Below, one piece after another: positions 33,320 to 41,111 of a stretch of DNA of 64,000 nucleotides. Where the stretch lies: contig NZ_BMSF01000015.1 of the NCBI RefSeq assembly GCF_014649015.1, positions 71,175 through 135,174 on the forward strand. Reading direction: 5' to 3'. Made by a program: the position numbers and the translations under genes. The notes beneath the pieces are model-generated. The model did not search any database and had not been told where the DNA came from. It worked only from the letters and a program-made list of their open reading frames with translations. This DNA comes from Streptomyces narbonensis (GTDB lineage: Bacteria > Actinomycetota > Actinomycetes > Streptomycetales > Streptomycetaceae). Numbering within the stretch: the stretch's first letter is position 1; every line of letters starts with the position of its first letter.

Positions 33320-33336
33320 GTGGACACCGTGTCCAC
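33320..33336. promoter_or_regulatory. 17-bp dyad GTGGACA-N3-TGTCCAC next to a Shine-Dalgarno
   Basis: The two 7-base arms are exact inverse complements around CCG, and end 4 bases before AAGGAG (33341-33346) of the gene starting at 33353. Its position would allow either a protein operator or a leader hairpin affecting translation. Confidence 0.45.
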
Positions 33337-33352
33337 GCGGAAGGAGACCGTT

Positions 33353-33835
33353 GTGACGACTGGTACGGGGGCCACTGGCGCCAGGAGTGCGGTGGAGTGG
33401 CTGGCATCGGTGGCGCCGGATCCCGACGCCTGCCGGTGGGAGTGGGAGCGCAACCCCCACGGGGTCGCGCTGCTGCCCGCCGGCCGGCGCTGGGACGTCC
33501 TGATCCTGCCGGGGGAGCTCGGCTATCCCACCCTCGACGTGCTGAGCCGTCTGGTGGGCCGGCCGGGACCGGTCCTCGCCGACTTCGGCGACGCCCGGAT
33601 CGGCTTCTTCGTCCCGCCGGGCACCGCCGCCCGCTGGCTCGGCACCGGCGTGCGCAGCGCGGGCGCCGGCACCTGGATCGTCGTCCCGTACCCGGGGCGG
33701 GCGACCGGAGGCGTCCGCTGGCTCGTGGCGCCGGACGGGGCGGGCACCCTCAACGACACCTCGCTCCTGGAGCTGGCGATGCACGAGGCGGCGGGTCAAC
33801 TGGCCAGGGGCGAAGGGGGATCGCCGGGGGTCTGA
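33353..33835 (+). CDS. Small soluble protein, unknown (weak primase/polymerase-like look)
   Basis: The 160-residue product from GTG 33353 (AAGGAG seven bases upstream) has no signal peptide or membrane helix. Its pattern (ALLPAGRRWDVLILPGELGY, GPVLADFGDARIGFFVPPGT, GTWIVVPYPGRATGGVRWLV) reminds me of short actinobacterial proteins annotated as primase/polymerase N-terminal-like. I cannot show catalytic residues, so function is left open. It is divergent from the MMPL gene and bracketed by two dyads (33250, 33320). Repeats begin right after the stop, and the reading frame could have been truncated or extended by them in other strains. Confidence 0.7.
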   Translation: MTTGTGATGARSAVEWLASVAPDPDACRWEWERNPHGVALLPAGRRWDVLILPGELGYPTLDVLSRLVGRPGPVLADFGDARIGFFVPPGTAARWLGTGVRSAGAGTWIVVPYPGRATGGVRWLVAPDGAGTLNDTSLLELAMHEAAGQLARGEGGSPGV

Positions 33836-33837
33836 CG

Positions 33838-34035
33838 CGAGGCGGGGCGGGGGTCCGGCGCGAGTCGGACCGGGGTCTCACGCGAGGCGGGGCCGGGGTC
33901 CGGCGCGATCCGGGACCGAGGGAAGACGCAAGCCGGGATCGGAGGCCGACGCGAGGCGGGGCCGGGGTCCGGGGCTGAGGGAAGACGCAAGCCGGGATCG
34001 GGGTCCGGCGCGAGGCGGGACCGGTGTCGGCGCGA
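33838..34035 (+). repeat. Degenerate G-rich minisatellite
   Basis: The block GCGAGGCGGGGCCGGGGTCC or close variants recurs at least four times, alternating with two copies of a GAGGGAAGACGCAAGCCGGG segment. It lies between a small gene and the chitinase promoter. It produces apparent Arg/Gly- or Pro/Arg-rich frames on both strands that are not genes. Confidence 0.8.
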
Positions 34036-34051
34036 GTTCCGTACGAGACAG

Positions 34052-34081
34052 AGGTCTTGACCACTTGATTGGTCTGGACCA
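34052..34081 (+). promoter_or_regulatory. Two DasR-like operators (chi boxes) at the chitinase promoter
   Basis: AGGTCTTGACCA (34052-34063) and TGGTCTGGACCA (34070-34081) each differ slightly from TGGTCTAGACCA, the DasR target half known from Streptomyces chitinase genes, and occur as direct repeats 18 bases apart. TTGACC inside the first box can serve as -35, with CATGCT (34080-34085) as -10. This is the arrangement described for chitin-inducible, glucose-repressed promoters. Confidence 0.75.
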
Positions 34082-34131
34082 TGCTGTGGCGCGCTCGCTG
34101 CACCTCGATTCCCCCACTCCCGGAGGCAGTT

Positions 34132-35934
34132 GTGGACCGCACCAGACCCCTCACCCTGCTGTTGGCGGGCGCACTCGCCGCCGGCGGGCTCCTGGCACTC
34201 ACCCCCGCGGCGGCCGTGGCCGCCGACGCCGAACTCGCCCGCAACGGCGGCTTCGAGGCCGGCCTCGACGGCTGGACCTGCACGGCGGGCAGCGGCGCCG
34301 CCGTCTCGTCGCCCGTCCACGGCGGGACGAAGGCGCTCCAGGCCACCCCGGCCGGCAGCGACAACGCCAAGTGCTCCCAGACCGTCACCGTCAAGCCCAA
34401 CTCCTCGTACGAACTGAGCGGCTGGGTCCGCGGCAGCTACGTCTACCTCGGCGCCGCAGGCACCGGCACCACCGACGTCTCCACCTGGACCGGCTCCGCC
34501 CCCGACTGGCAGCGGCTCTCGACCAGGTTCACGACGGGCGCCTCGACCACCTCGGTGACGATCTACACCCACGGCTGGTACGGCACCCCCGCCTACCAGG
34601 CCGACGACCTCTCCCTCTTCGGCCCCGGCGGTGACCCGGTCCAGCTCCCGGCCACCCCCGCCGGTCTCGCGGCAGGCTCCCCGACCTCCACCTCCGTGCC
34701 GCTGACCTGGTCCGCGGTCTCCGGTGCCACCTCGTACCACGTCTACCGGGGCGCGACGAAGGTCCAGACGGTCACCGGCACCTCGGTCACCGTCACCGGG
34801 CTCACGCCCTCCACCGCGTACACCTTCCAGGTCAGCGCGGTGAACAGCGCGGGCGAGTCCGCGAAGTCGACGGCCGTGAGCGCGACGACGACCAGCGGCG
34901 GGGGCGGCAACCCGGGCCTGCCCGCGCACGCCCTCGTCGGCTACCTCCACGCCAGCTTCGCCAACGGCTCCGGCTACACCCGCATGGCCGACGTCCCCGA
35001 CTCCTGGGACGTCATCAACCTCGCCTTCGGCGAACCGACCTCCGTGACCTCCGGCGACATCCGCTTCGGCCTCTGCCCCGCCACCGAATGCCCGAACGTC
35101 GAGTCCGTCGCGGACTTCAAGGCGGCGATCAAGGCCAAGCAGGCCGCGGGCAAGAAGGTCCTCATCTCCATCGGCGGCCAGAACGGCCAGGTCCAGCTCT
35201 CCACCACCGCCGCCCGCGACACGTTCGTCTCCTCCGTCTCGAAGATCATCGACGAGTACGGCCTCGACGGCCTCGACATCGACTTCGAGGGCCACTCCCT
35301 CTCGCTCCAGACCGGCGACACCGACTTCCGGAACCCGACCAGCCCGGTCATCGTCAACCTGATCCAGGCGGTCAAGACCCTCAAGGCCAAGTACGGCGCC
35401 GGCTTCGTCCTGACGATGGCCCCGGAGACCTTCTTCGTCCAGCTCGGCTACCAGTACTACGGCTCCGGCCCCTGGGGCGGCCAGGACCCCCGCGCGGGCG
35501 CCTACCTCCCGGTCATCCACGCCCTGCGCGACGACCTCACCCTGCTCCACGTCCAGGACTACAACTCGGGCTCCATCATGGGCCTCGACAACCAGTACCA
35601 CTCGATGGGCGGCGCCGACTTCCACATCGCCATGACCGACATGCTGCTCACCGGCTTCCCGGTCGCGGGCAACAGCGAGCGCTTCTTCCCGGCCCTCCGC
35701 CCCGAGCAGGTCGCCATCGGCCTCCCGGCCTCCACCCAGGCGGGCAACGGCCACACCAGCCCGGCCGAGGTGAACAAGGCCCTGGACTGCCTGACGAAGA
35801 AGACCAACTGCGGCTCGTACCAGACCCACGGCACCTGGCCCGCCCTGCGCGGCCTGATGACCTGGTCGATCAACTGGGACCGGTACAACCAGTGGCAGTT
35901 CTCGCAGAACTTCGACGCGTACAACTGGAGCTGA
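34132..35934 (+). CDS. Secreted chitinase, GH18, with carbohydrate-binding and FnIII domains
   Basis: Extracellular endochitinase of 600 residues. Signal peptide residues 1-31 (LLLAGALAAGGLLALTPAAA). A carbohydrate-binding domain of the jelly-roll type spans about 35-165 (ELARNGGFEAGLDGWTC, YTHGWYGTPAYQADDLSLFG). A fibronectin III domain (about 180-265) is followed by a Gly linker (SGGGGNPG). The GH18 catalytic barrel has the DxxDxDxE motif as DGLDIDFE, with catalytic Glu386. GTG 34132 follows GGAGG by 5 bases; an upstream in-frame ATG would place the signal peptide too far in. Two DasR-like boxes lie in the promoter, so induction by chitin oligomers is expected. Confidence 0.95.
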   Translation: MDRTRPLTLLLAGALAAGGLLALTPAAAVAADAELARNGGFEAGLDGWTCTAGSGAAVSSPVHGGTKALQATPAGSDNAKCSQTVTVKPNSSYELSGWVRGSYVYLGAAGTGTTDVSTWTGSAPDWQRLSTRFTTGASTTSVTIYTHGWYGTPAYQADDLSLFGPGGDPVQLPATPAGLAAGSPTSTSVPLTWSAVSGATSYHVYRGATKVQTVTGTSVTVTGLTPSTAYTFQVSAVNSAGESAKSTAVSATTTSGGGGNPGLPAHALVGYLHASFANGSGYTRMADVPDSWDVINLAFGEPTSVTSGDIRFGLCPATECPNVESVADFKAAIKAKQAAGKKVLISIGGQNGQVQLSTTAARDTFVSSVSKIIDEYGLDGLDIDFEGHSLSLQTGDTDFRNPTSPVIVNLIQAVKTLKAKYGAGFVLTMAPETFFVQLGYQYYGSGPWGGQDPRAGAYLPVIHALRDDLTLLHVQDYNSGSIMGLDNQYHSMGGADFHIAMTDMLLTGFPVAGNSERFFPALRPEQVAIGLPASTQAGNGHTSPAEVNKALDCLTKKTNCGSYQTHGTWPALRGLMTWSINWDRYNQWQFSQNFDAYNWS

Positions 35935-35957
35935 CGGTCGGCCAGGCACCGCATGGA

Positions 35958-35999
35958 ACGGCCGGGCCGGGACCCGCGAGGCCCCGACCCGGCCGTTTC
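35958..35999. terminator. Terminator hairpin between chitinase and PAP2 genes
   Basis: ACGGCCGGG (35958-35966) pairs with CCCGGCCGT (35988-35996), with further G/C pairing inside and a short T-run after (TTT). It lies between the convergent chitinase and phosphatase stops. Confidence 0.7.
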
Positions 36000-36021
36000 G
36001 GCGAGCACGGCCCGCATCCCC

Positions 36022-36759
36022 TCAGGCAGGACCACCCCGCCGCGCGGCGTACACCGGCCAGCGCAGCAGCGGGAGACAGAGGGCGACGCTCGCCAGCACG
36101 TCCAGGGGCCAGTGGAAGCCGCGCAGGACCAGGCCGGTGCCCGTGATCGCCGTCAGCAGGGCCGCGACGGGGATCAGCCGGTTCGAGACGAGGAAGGCGG
36201 TGCCGAAGTACGCGACCATCGCGGTCGCCGTGTGACCCGAGGGGTAGTAGCCGGCGGCCCAGGGCTCCAGGGGGCCGGGGCGGGCCGTCCACTCCTTCAA
36301 CGGAATCACCAGGAGCGGTACGAGAGCCATGGCCGATCCCGCGAACAGGGCGGCGGGCCATCGGCCGCGCCACACCGCGTACGCCATCGCGCAGGCGAGG
36401 ACCGGCAGGGCGACCGTCATGTTGCCGAGGTCGGAGGCGAGTTCGCTCAGCGAGCGGGGGACCGCGTCCACCAGCGAGCGGGACACCCGCTCGTCGAGCC
36501 TGGCCAAGGGGCCGTGGACGAGCACCTGCCAGGTCACGACGACGAGGGCGACGAGCGCCGAGAAGAGAGCCGGCCGCCCTGGAACAGGGGGGGTGGTTCC
36601 AGGGCGGCCGAGGGGATCGGGCTGCCGCGCGCCCCGGGGGGTTTGGGGCGGGCGGCCATCCGATCGGTGAGGAGTCCCGGAGCACGAAGCTCCAGCGGTG
36701 TGCGCCGAGGCGCGGTGTGGGCGGGGCTGGGGAGGCTCCGCCCGGGGTGTTTCTCTCAT
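36022..36759 (-). CDS. PAP2-family membrane phosphatase
   Basis: Lipid phosphatase-like integral membrane protein, 245 residues from ATG 36759. The three PAP2 motifs are present: KEWTARPGP (K-x6-RP type), PSGHTA, and GFHWPLDVL (with catalytic His and Asp). About five to six hydrophobic segments flank them. Likely substrates are phosphatidate or undecaprenyl pyrophosphate, which cannot be separated by sequence. The start is uncertain because the first about 70 residues are Pro/Arg-rich and not conserved-looking; a start 23 codons further upstream is also open. It converges with the chitinase gene. Confidence 0.85.
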   Translation of the reverse strand: MRETPRAEPPQPRPHRASAHTAGASCSGTPHRSDGRPPQTPRGARQPDPLGRPGTTPPVPGRPALFSALVALVVVTWQVLVHGPLARLDERVSRSLVDAVPRSLSELASDLGNMTVALPVLACAMAYAVWRGRWPAALFAGSAMALVPLLVIPLKEWTARPGPLEPWAAGYYPSGHTATAMVAYFGTAFLVSNRLIPVAALLTAITGTGLVLRGFHWPLDVLASVALCLPLLRWPVYAARRGGPA

Positions 36760-36835
36760 CTGCAGAAACCGTACGTCAGAGAAGAGGGGGCCGACAGCAG
36801 GAACGGCATCCCGCCATCGGCCCCCCACAGAGTCT

Positions 36836-36850
36836 TCACACCGTGTGTGA
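36836..36850. promoter_or_regulatory. TCACAC-N3-GTGTGA dyad upstream of PAP2
   Basis: A 15-bp site with perfect 6-base arms lies 77 bases before the PAP2 start, and next to a larger inverted repeat (GGGGGCCGA 36786-36794 with TCGGCCCCC 36817-36825). It could be a repressor site for the phosphatase gene; no regulator is nearby. Confidence 0.35.
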
Positions 36851-36881
36851 GAACCGGGCCCGCCGGACCCGCGGCACCGGC

Positions 36882-36921
36882 TCCGGGCCCAGATCCGGGC
36901 TCAGATCCGGGCTCAGATCTG
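36882..36921 (-). repeat. 12-bp tandem repeats across the gabT stop codon
   Basis: Three 12-bp units (TCCGGGCCCAGA, then TCCGGGCTCAGA twice) and a partial fourth overlap the last codons of gabT. On the coding strand this repeats the ATC-TGA end (Ile-stop) in frame, so a second in-frame stop codon follows the first. Confidence 0.7.
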
Positions 36922-38247
36922 GGCGAACGCGCTCTCGATGACGTCGAGGCCCTCGTTCAGGAGGTCCTCGCCGATGACCAGCGGCGGCAGGAAACGCAGG
37001 ACGTTGCCGTAGGTGCCACAGGTCAGGACCAGCACGCCCTCGGCGTGGCAGGCCTTCGCCAGCGCGCCCGCGGCCTCCGCGAACGGCTCCTTGGTCGCCG
37101 GGTCCTTGACGAGCTCAATGGCGATCATGGCGCCGCGGCCACGGATGTCGCCGATGATCGGGAACTTCTCCTGCATGGCGGTGAGGCGGCCCTTCATGAC
37201 CTCCTCGATGCGCTTCGCCTTGCCGTTGAGGTCGAGCTCCTTCATCGTCTCGATGGAGCCGAGCGCACCGGCGCAGGCGACCGGGTTGCCACCGTAGGTG
37301 CCGCCCAGACCGCCGCCGTGGACGGAGTCCATGATCTCGGCGCGGCCGGTGACGGCGGCGAGCGGCAGACCGCCCGCGATGCCCTTGGCGGTGGTGATGA
37401 GGTCCGGGACGATGCCCTCGTCCTCACACGCGAACCACTGGCCCGTGCGGCAGAAGCCGGCCTGGATCTCGTCGGCGACGAAGACGATGCCGTTGTCGTT
37501 GGCGAACTTCACGATCGCCGGCAGGAAGCCCTTGGCCGGTTCGATGAAGCCACCCTCGCCGAGGACCGGCTCGATGACGATCGCGGCGACGTTCTCGGCG
37601 CCGATCTGCTTGGTGATGTTGTCGATCGCCTGGGCGGCGGCCTCGGGGCCGCAGTTCTCGGCACCGGTCGGCCAGCGGTAGCCGTAGGCCACCGGCACGC
37701 GGTAGAGCTCGGGGGCGAACGGACCGAAGCCCTGCTTGTACGGCATGTTCTTCGCCGTCATGCCCATGGTGAGGTTCGTACGGCCGTGGTAGCCGTGGTC
37801 GAAGACGACGACGGCCTGGCGCTTGGTGTACGAGCGGGCGATCTTCACCGCGTTCTCGACGGCCTCGGCGCCCGAGTTGAACAGCGCGGACTTCTTGGCG
37901 TGGTCGCCCGGGGTCAGCTCGGCGAGCGCCTCGCAGACCTCCACGTAACCCTCGTACGGCGTCACCATGAAGCAGGTGTGCGTGAAGTCCTGGAGCTGCG
38001 CGGAGGCGCGGCGGACGACGGCCTCGGCGGAGGCGCCGACGGAGGTCACGGCGATGCCGGAGCCGAAGTCGATCAGGCGGTTGCCGTCGACGTCCTCGAT
38101 GATGCCGCCGCCGGCCCGCTTGGTGAAGACGGGCAGAGTCGAGCCGACGCCACCGGCGACCGTGTCGAGCCGACGGGCCTGAAGCTCCAGCGACTTCGGA
38201 CCGGGGATGGCGGTGACGACGCGCCGCTCCTGCGGGACAGCGTTCAT
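36913..38247 (-). CDS. gabT: 4-aminobutyrate aminotransferase
   Basis: PLP enzyme converting GABA and 2-oxoglutarate to succinate semialdehyde and glutamate. The 444-residue protein has the class III motifs ALFNSGAEAVENAVKIARSY, DHGYHGRTNLTMGMTAK, the ring-binding Asp in VADEIQAGFCRTG and the Schiff-base Lys in TTAKGIAGGLPLAAV. The N-terminal part VTAIPGPKSLELQARR is typical of actinobacterial GabT. The ATG at 38247 has AGGAG upstream. It would take GABA formed by the two aminobutyraldehyde dehydrogenases in this window. The PucR regulator and another aldehyde dehydrogenase lie further downstream. Confidence 0.93.
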   Translation of the reverse strand: MNAVPQERRVVTAIPGPKSLELQARRLDTVAGGVGSTLPVFTKRAGGGIIEDVDGNRLIDFGSGIAVTSVGASAEAVVRRASAQLQDFTHTCFMVTPYEGYVEVCEALAELTPGDHAKKSALFNSGAEAVENAVKIARSYTKRQAVVVFDHGYHGRTNLTMGMTAKNMPYKQGFGPFAPELYRVPVAYGYRWPTGAENCGPEAAAQAIDNITKQIGAENVAAIVIEPVLGEGGFIEPAKGFLPAIVKFANDNGIVFVADEIQAGFCRTGQWFACEDEGIVPDLITTAKGIAGGLPLAAVTGRAEIMDSVHGGGLGGTYGGNPVACAGALGSIETMKELDLNGKAKRIEEVMKGRLTAMQEKFPIIGDIRGRGAMIAIELVKDPATKEPFAEAAGALAKACHAEGVLVLTCGTYGNVLRFLPPLVIGEDLLNEGLDVIESAFAQI

Positions 38248-38525
38248 GCGGGGCTCCTGGGGGTGTTCTGGACGCACTTGCGGGTTTCCTCCGCAGGCTA
38301 GGCGCGGGGGAGGGGGTGGGGCATGCGCCGATCGGGAGTGGTCGCGGGTGTGTCGTTGTCCGGGATGGACATGGCGACTCCGCTTCCACCCCCAAGGGTG
38401 CGGGCTGACGCCGCCCGGCGGCGATCGGCCGTACGGGTGGGCGAAACCCCTCCGGGGCGCTTCCGGCCCACTAGATTGACGAGGGCACAGAGGCGGCGAC
38501 CTGGCTGGTCAGGGGGCAGGGGTAC

Positions 38526-41027
38526 ATGGAGACCGACGGCACGTACGAGTCACGCGACACCAGGGGAGGCGCGGTACCCCGCCCGGCGGGCCCACCTCCC
38601 GACTCCGCACCTGCCGCGGCTTCGGCGCACCCACGGGTCCCTCCGACGCCCCCGACGCCCCCGGCCTACGAGGTCCGGCCCGCCACCCCCGGCAGCGTTC
38701 CGCCTCCGCCTCCGCCGAACGTCCCGCCCCCGCCGGCCCGGGCTCCCGAGGTGACCGGAGCGGCCGGCTTCCCGCCCGTCGTCGCCTGGCTGGACGCCCC
38801 GCGCCCCAAGGCCGGCCTCGGCATCTGGCGGCTCCGGCACGTCCCGCCGGCCGAGGCGCCCACGCGGCTCGCGCCGGTCACCTTCGTCGGGATGCTGATC
38901 CCCGCGGCCGTCGGCCTGGTCATCTGGTCGGCCTGGCGGAGCAACACCCTTCCGTACGCGGACCTCCTCCTGCGGACCCTCACCCCGAACGACTGGTGGT
39001 ACGCCCTCACCACCTCGCCGAAGGACTGGGAAGGTGTCGCGGCGCATAGCGTCTTCGACGGCGCTCTCTTCCTCGCTCTCGTGTGGGGCGTCGGCGCCCT
39101 CGGCTCCTGGGGCAAGGTCACGCGCCACTACCTGGACCGGTGCCGCCCGCCCGTGCGCGCGGCGCTCGCCGGGGCGGGAGCTCTGATCGTCCTGGCGTTC
39201 GTGTTCTCCGAGACCCTCGGCCTCGGATGGCCCCCGCTGCCCGTCGTCGACCCGGTGGCCTGCCTCGCCGCCCTCGTGACGGGCGGCTGGGACGTCCCCA
39301 GTTCGCCGATCTTCGTCTACCCCATGCGCCTGCTCGTCACGGCTGCGGTCGTCTGGCCGTTCGCCCGGGTCGGCGAATGGCCGGGCCTCTTCCGGCAGTG
39401 GCGCGCCCGCTCAGCCTCCGGTGCCGCTCCGGCCCCCGCCGCCTCGACAGGTCCCGAGATCCCCCCCTCCCAGTGGCCCGAGCTCAGGGGCGCCGGCGAG
39501 CACGCCGCCGCCGACCTGCTCGCCGGGGAGCTGGCCGCCGGCCGGATGAACGACGTCGACTGCGCACGCGTGCGCCGCGGCTGGCGGAGGAGCGACCGGG
39601 ACGCCGAACGCCGCACCGCCCTCGTCGAGGCGCTCCTCCGCAAGGGCGCCGCAGCGGGCGCACACCCCTCGGGCGATCGCGACCTGCCGAGCCGTGCGGC
39701 CGACCACGACCTGCTCCTGAGCCAGGTCCGCCTCGGGCGCTGGGCGGCCGCCGAGCGCACCCCGCGCGCCTACCACGGCGCAGGCCTCGCGCTCGACCCC
39801 GGCCTCCTGGGCACCTCCCTCCTCGCCGTCGGCCCCTCCGGAGCGGGCAAGACCCGCGCGCTCGTCGCACCCGTCGTCGAGTCGCTCACGCTCCAGGCGC
39901 TCACCGGAGCGGTCGCCGTCGTCGCCGTCGGCACGGCCGGGGCCCCGCTCGGACCCGACGGGGCGTACGACGTCGTCATCCGTCTCGGAGACCCCTCTTC
40001 CCGCTACGACCTCGACCTGTACGCGGGCGCCACCGACCCGGACGAGGCCGCAGGCTTCCTCGCCGAAGGTCTCGTCGGCGACATGGAGGGTGTGGAGACC
40101 CGACGCGCGGCCACGGTGCTCGCCCAGCTCATCGGTCCGTACAGGGCCGCGTACGGGCGCTTCCCGACCGTCCCGGTCCTGCGGGAGCTGCTCGAAGCCC
40201 GCCCCGAGGTCCTGGAGGCGCTTCTCGACCTGCTCCCGGCCGACGGAGCGCAGACGATGCGCCGGGAGCTGGAGTCCCGGATCCGTCAGGTCGGTACCGC
40301 GACCGACGTGGGGCCCGTGCTCGCCGACCGGCTCACCGCTCTCGACCGCCCCGCCTTCGCCGAGTTCTTCGGCGGCGGCCGCGACGTGCGGCCCTTCTCC
40401 CTCCGGTCCGTCGCCCAGCACCCGATGCGGGTCCGGATCAGCCTTCCGGACGGAGGGCACGAGGAAGCGGGCCGCCTGCTCAACCGGCTGCTGCTCGCGC
40501 AGTTCCAGCAGGTGACCCGGGACCGCGCCGGGAGCGGGCACTTCGCCTGCCTGGTGCTCGACGACGCGGCGGGCGCGCTCACACCGGGGACCGTGCGGGC
40601 CTTGCAGCGACTGCGCCCGCAGAACGCGGGTGTCGTGCTGGCCCTCCGTACCCTCGCGGAGGTCCCCGAGGCGCTGCACGGTCCGCTCCTCGCCGGCGTC
40701 GGCTGCCGGATGGCCTTTGCCGGGCTCCCCACCTGGGACGGCCGGGCCTTCGCCGAGGCCTGGGGCACCGAACGGGTGGAGACGACCGAGGTGGCCCACC
40801 ACACCGTCTTCGCCGACCAGCCGATGACCCGGGCGTTCCACGCCCTGCGCAAGCTGGTGACCGGCAAGGCCGTGACGACGGAAGCCGTCACCGTCCGGGA
40901 AGTGGAGCGGCAACGGTGGTCCGCGTCCGATCTCGCGCATGCCGTCCCGCCCGGCCACGCCGTCCTCTCCCTCACCCATGTGCGCGGCGAGCACACCCCG
41001 CCGCTCCTCGTCGAGCTCCGCGGCTGA
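38526..41027 (+). CDS. Membrane-anchored TraD/VirD4-like ATPase, orphan
   Basis: Product of 833 residues. Residues 1-75 are Pro-rich. Four or five hydrophobic segments follow between about 115 and 285 (VGMLIPAAVGLVIWSA, FDGALFLALVWGVGALG, ALAGAGALIVLAFVFS). The ATPase part has Walker A GPSGAGKT (residues 436-443), Walker B region ACLVLDDAAGAL and a following QRLRPQNAGVVLALRTLAEVP, the order seen in TraD/VirD4 coupling ATPases. No relaxase, pilus or conjugation gene is nearby, so its role is unknown. It may be a chromosomal ATPase of an actinomycete membrane process. GGGG precedes ATG 38526, and a strong terminator follows the stop. Confidence 0.85.
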   Translation: METDGTYESRDTRGGAVPRPAGPPPDSAPAAASAHPRVPPTPPTPPAYEVRPATPGSVPPPPPPNVPPPPARAPEVTGAAGFPPVVAWLDAPRPKAGLGIWRLRHVPPAEAPTRLAPVTFVGMLIPAAVGLVIWSAWRSNTLPYADLLLRTLTPNDWWYALTTSPKDWEGVAAHSVFDGALFLALVWGVGALGSWGKVTRHYLDRCRPPVRAALAGAGALIVLAFVFSETLGLGWPPLPVVDPVACLAALVTGGWDVPSSPIFVYPMRLLVTAAVVWPFARVGEWPGLFRQWRARSASGAAPAPAASTGPEIPPSQWPELRGAGEHAAADLLAGELAAGRMNDVDCARVRRGWRRSDRDAERRTALVEALLRKGAAAGAHPSGDRDLPSRAADHDLLLSQVRLGRWAAAERTPRAYHGAGLALDPGLLGTSLLAVGPSGAGKTRALVAPVVESLTLQALTGAVAVVAVGTAGAPLGPDGAYDVVIRLGDPSSRYDLDLYAGATDPDEAAGFLAEGLVGDMEGVETRRAATVLAQLIGPYRAAYGRFPTVPVLRELLEARPEVLEALLDLLPADGAQTMRRELESRIRQVGTATDVGPVLADRLTALDRPAFAEFFGGGRDVRPFSLRSVAQHPMRVRISLPDGGHEEAGRLLNRLLLAQFQQVTRDRAGSGHFACLVLDDAAGALTPGTVRALQRLRPQNAGVVLALRTLAEVPEALHGPLLAGVGCRMAFAGLPTWDGRAFAEAWGTERVETTEVAHHTVFADQPMTRAFHALRKLVTGKAVTTEAVTVREVERQRWSASDLAHAVPPGHAVLSLTHVRGEHTPPLLVELRG

Positions 41028-41055
41028 GCGGGGGACTTTCGGCCCTGGCACAATC

Positions 41056-41085
41056 GGGGGCGCCGCTCGGCTGAGCGGCGCCCCC
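41056..41085. terminator. Strong hairpin terminator
   Basis: GGGGGCGCCGCTC (41056-41068) pairs perfectly with GAGCGGCGCCCCC (41073-41085) around a GGCT tetraloop. It separates the ATPase gene from the downstream PucR gene. Confidence 0.85.
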
Positions 41086-41111
41086 CTCGCCCAAAGGTCC
41101 GACGGTCCCCA

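Noticed and set aside
33838..34035. Repeat-encoded proteins on both strands near 34 kb
   Set aside because: Frames consist only of the repeat translation and lack start signals or known domains.
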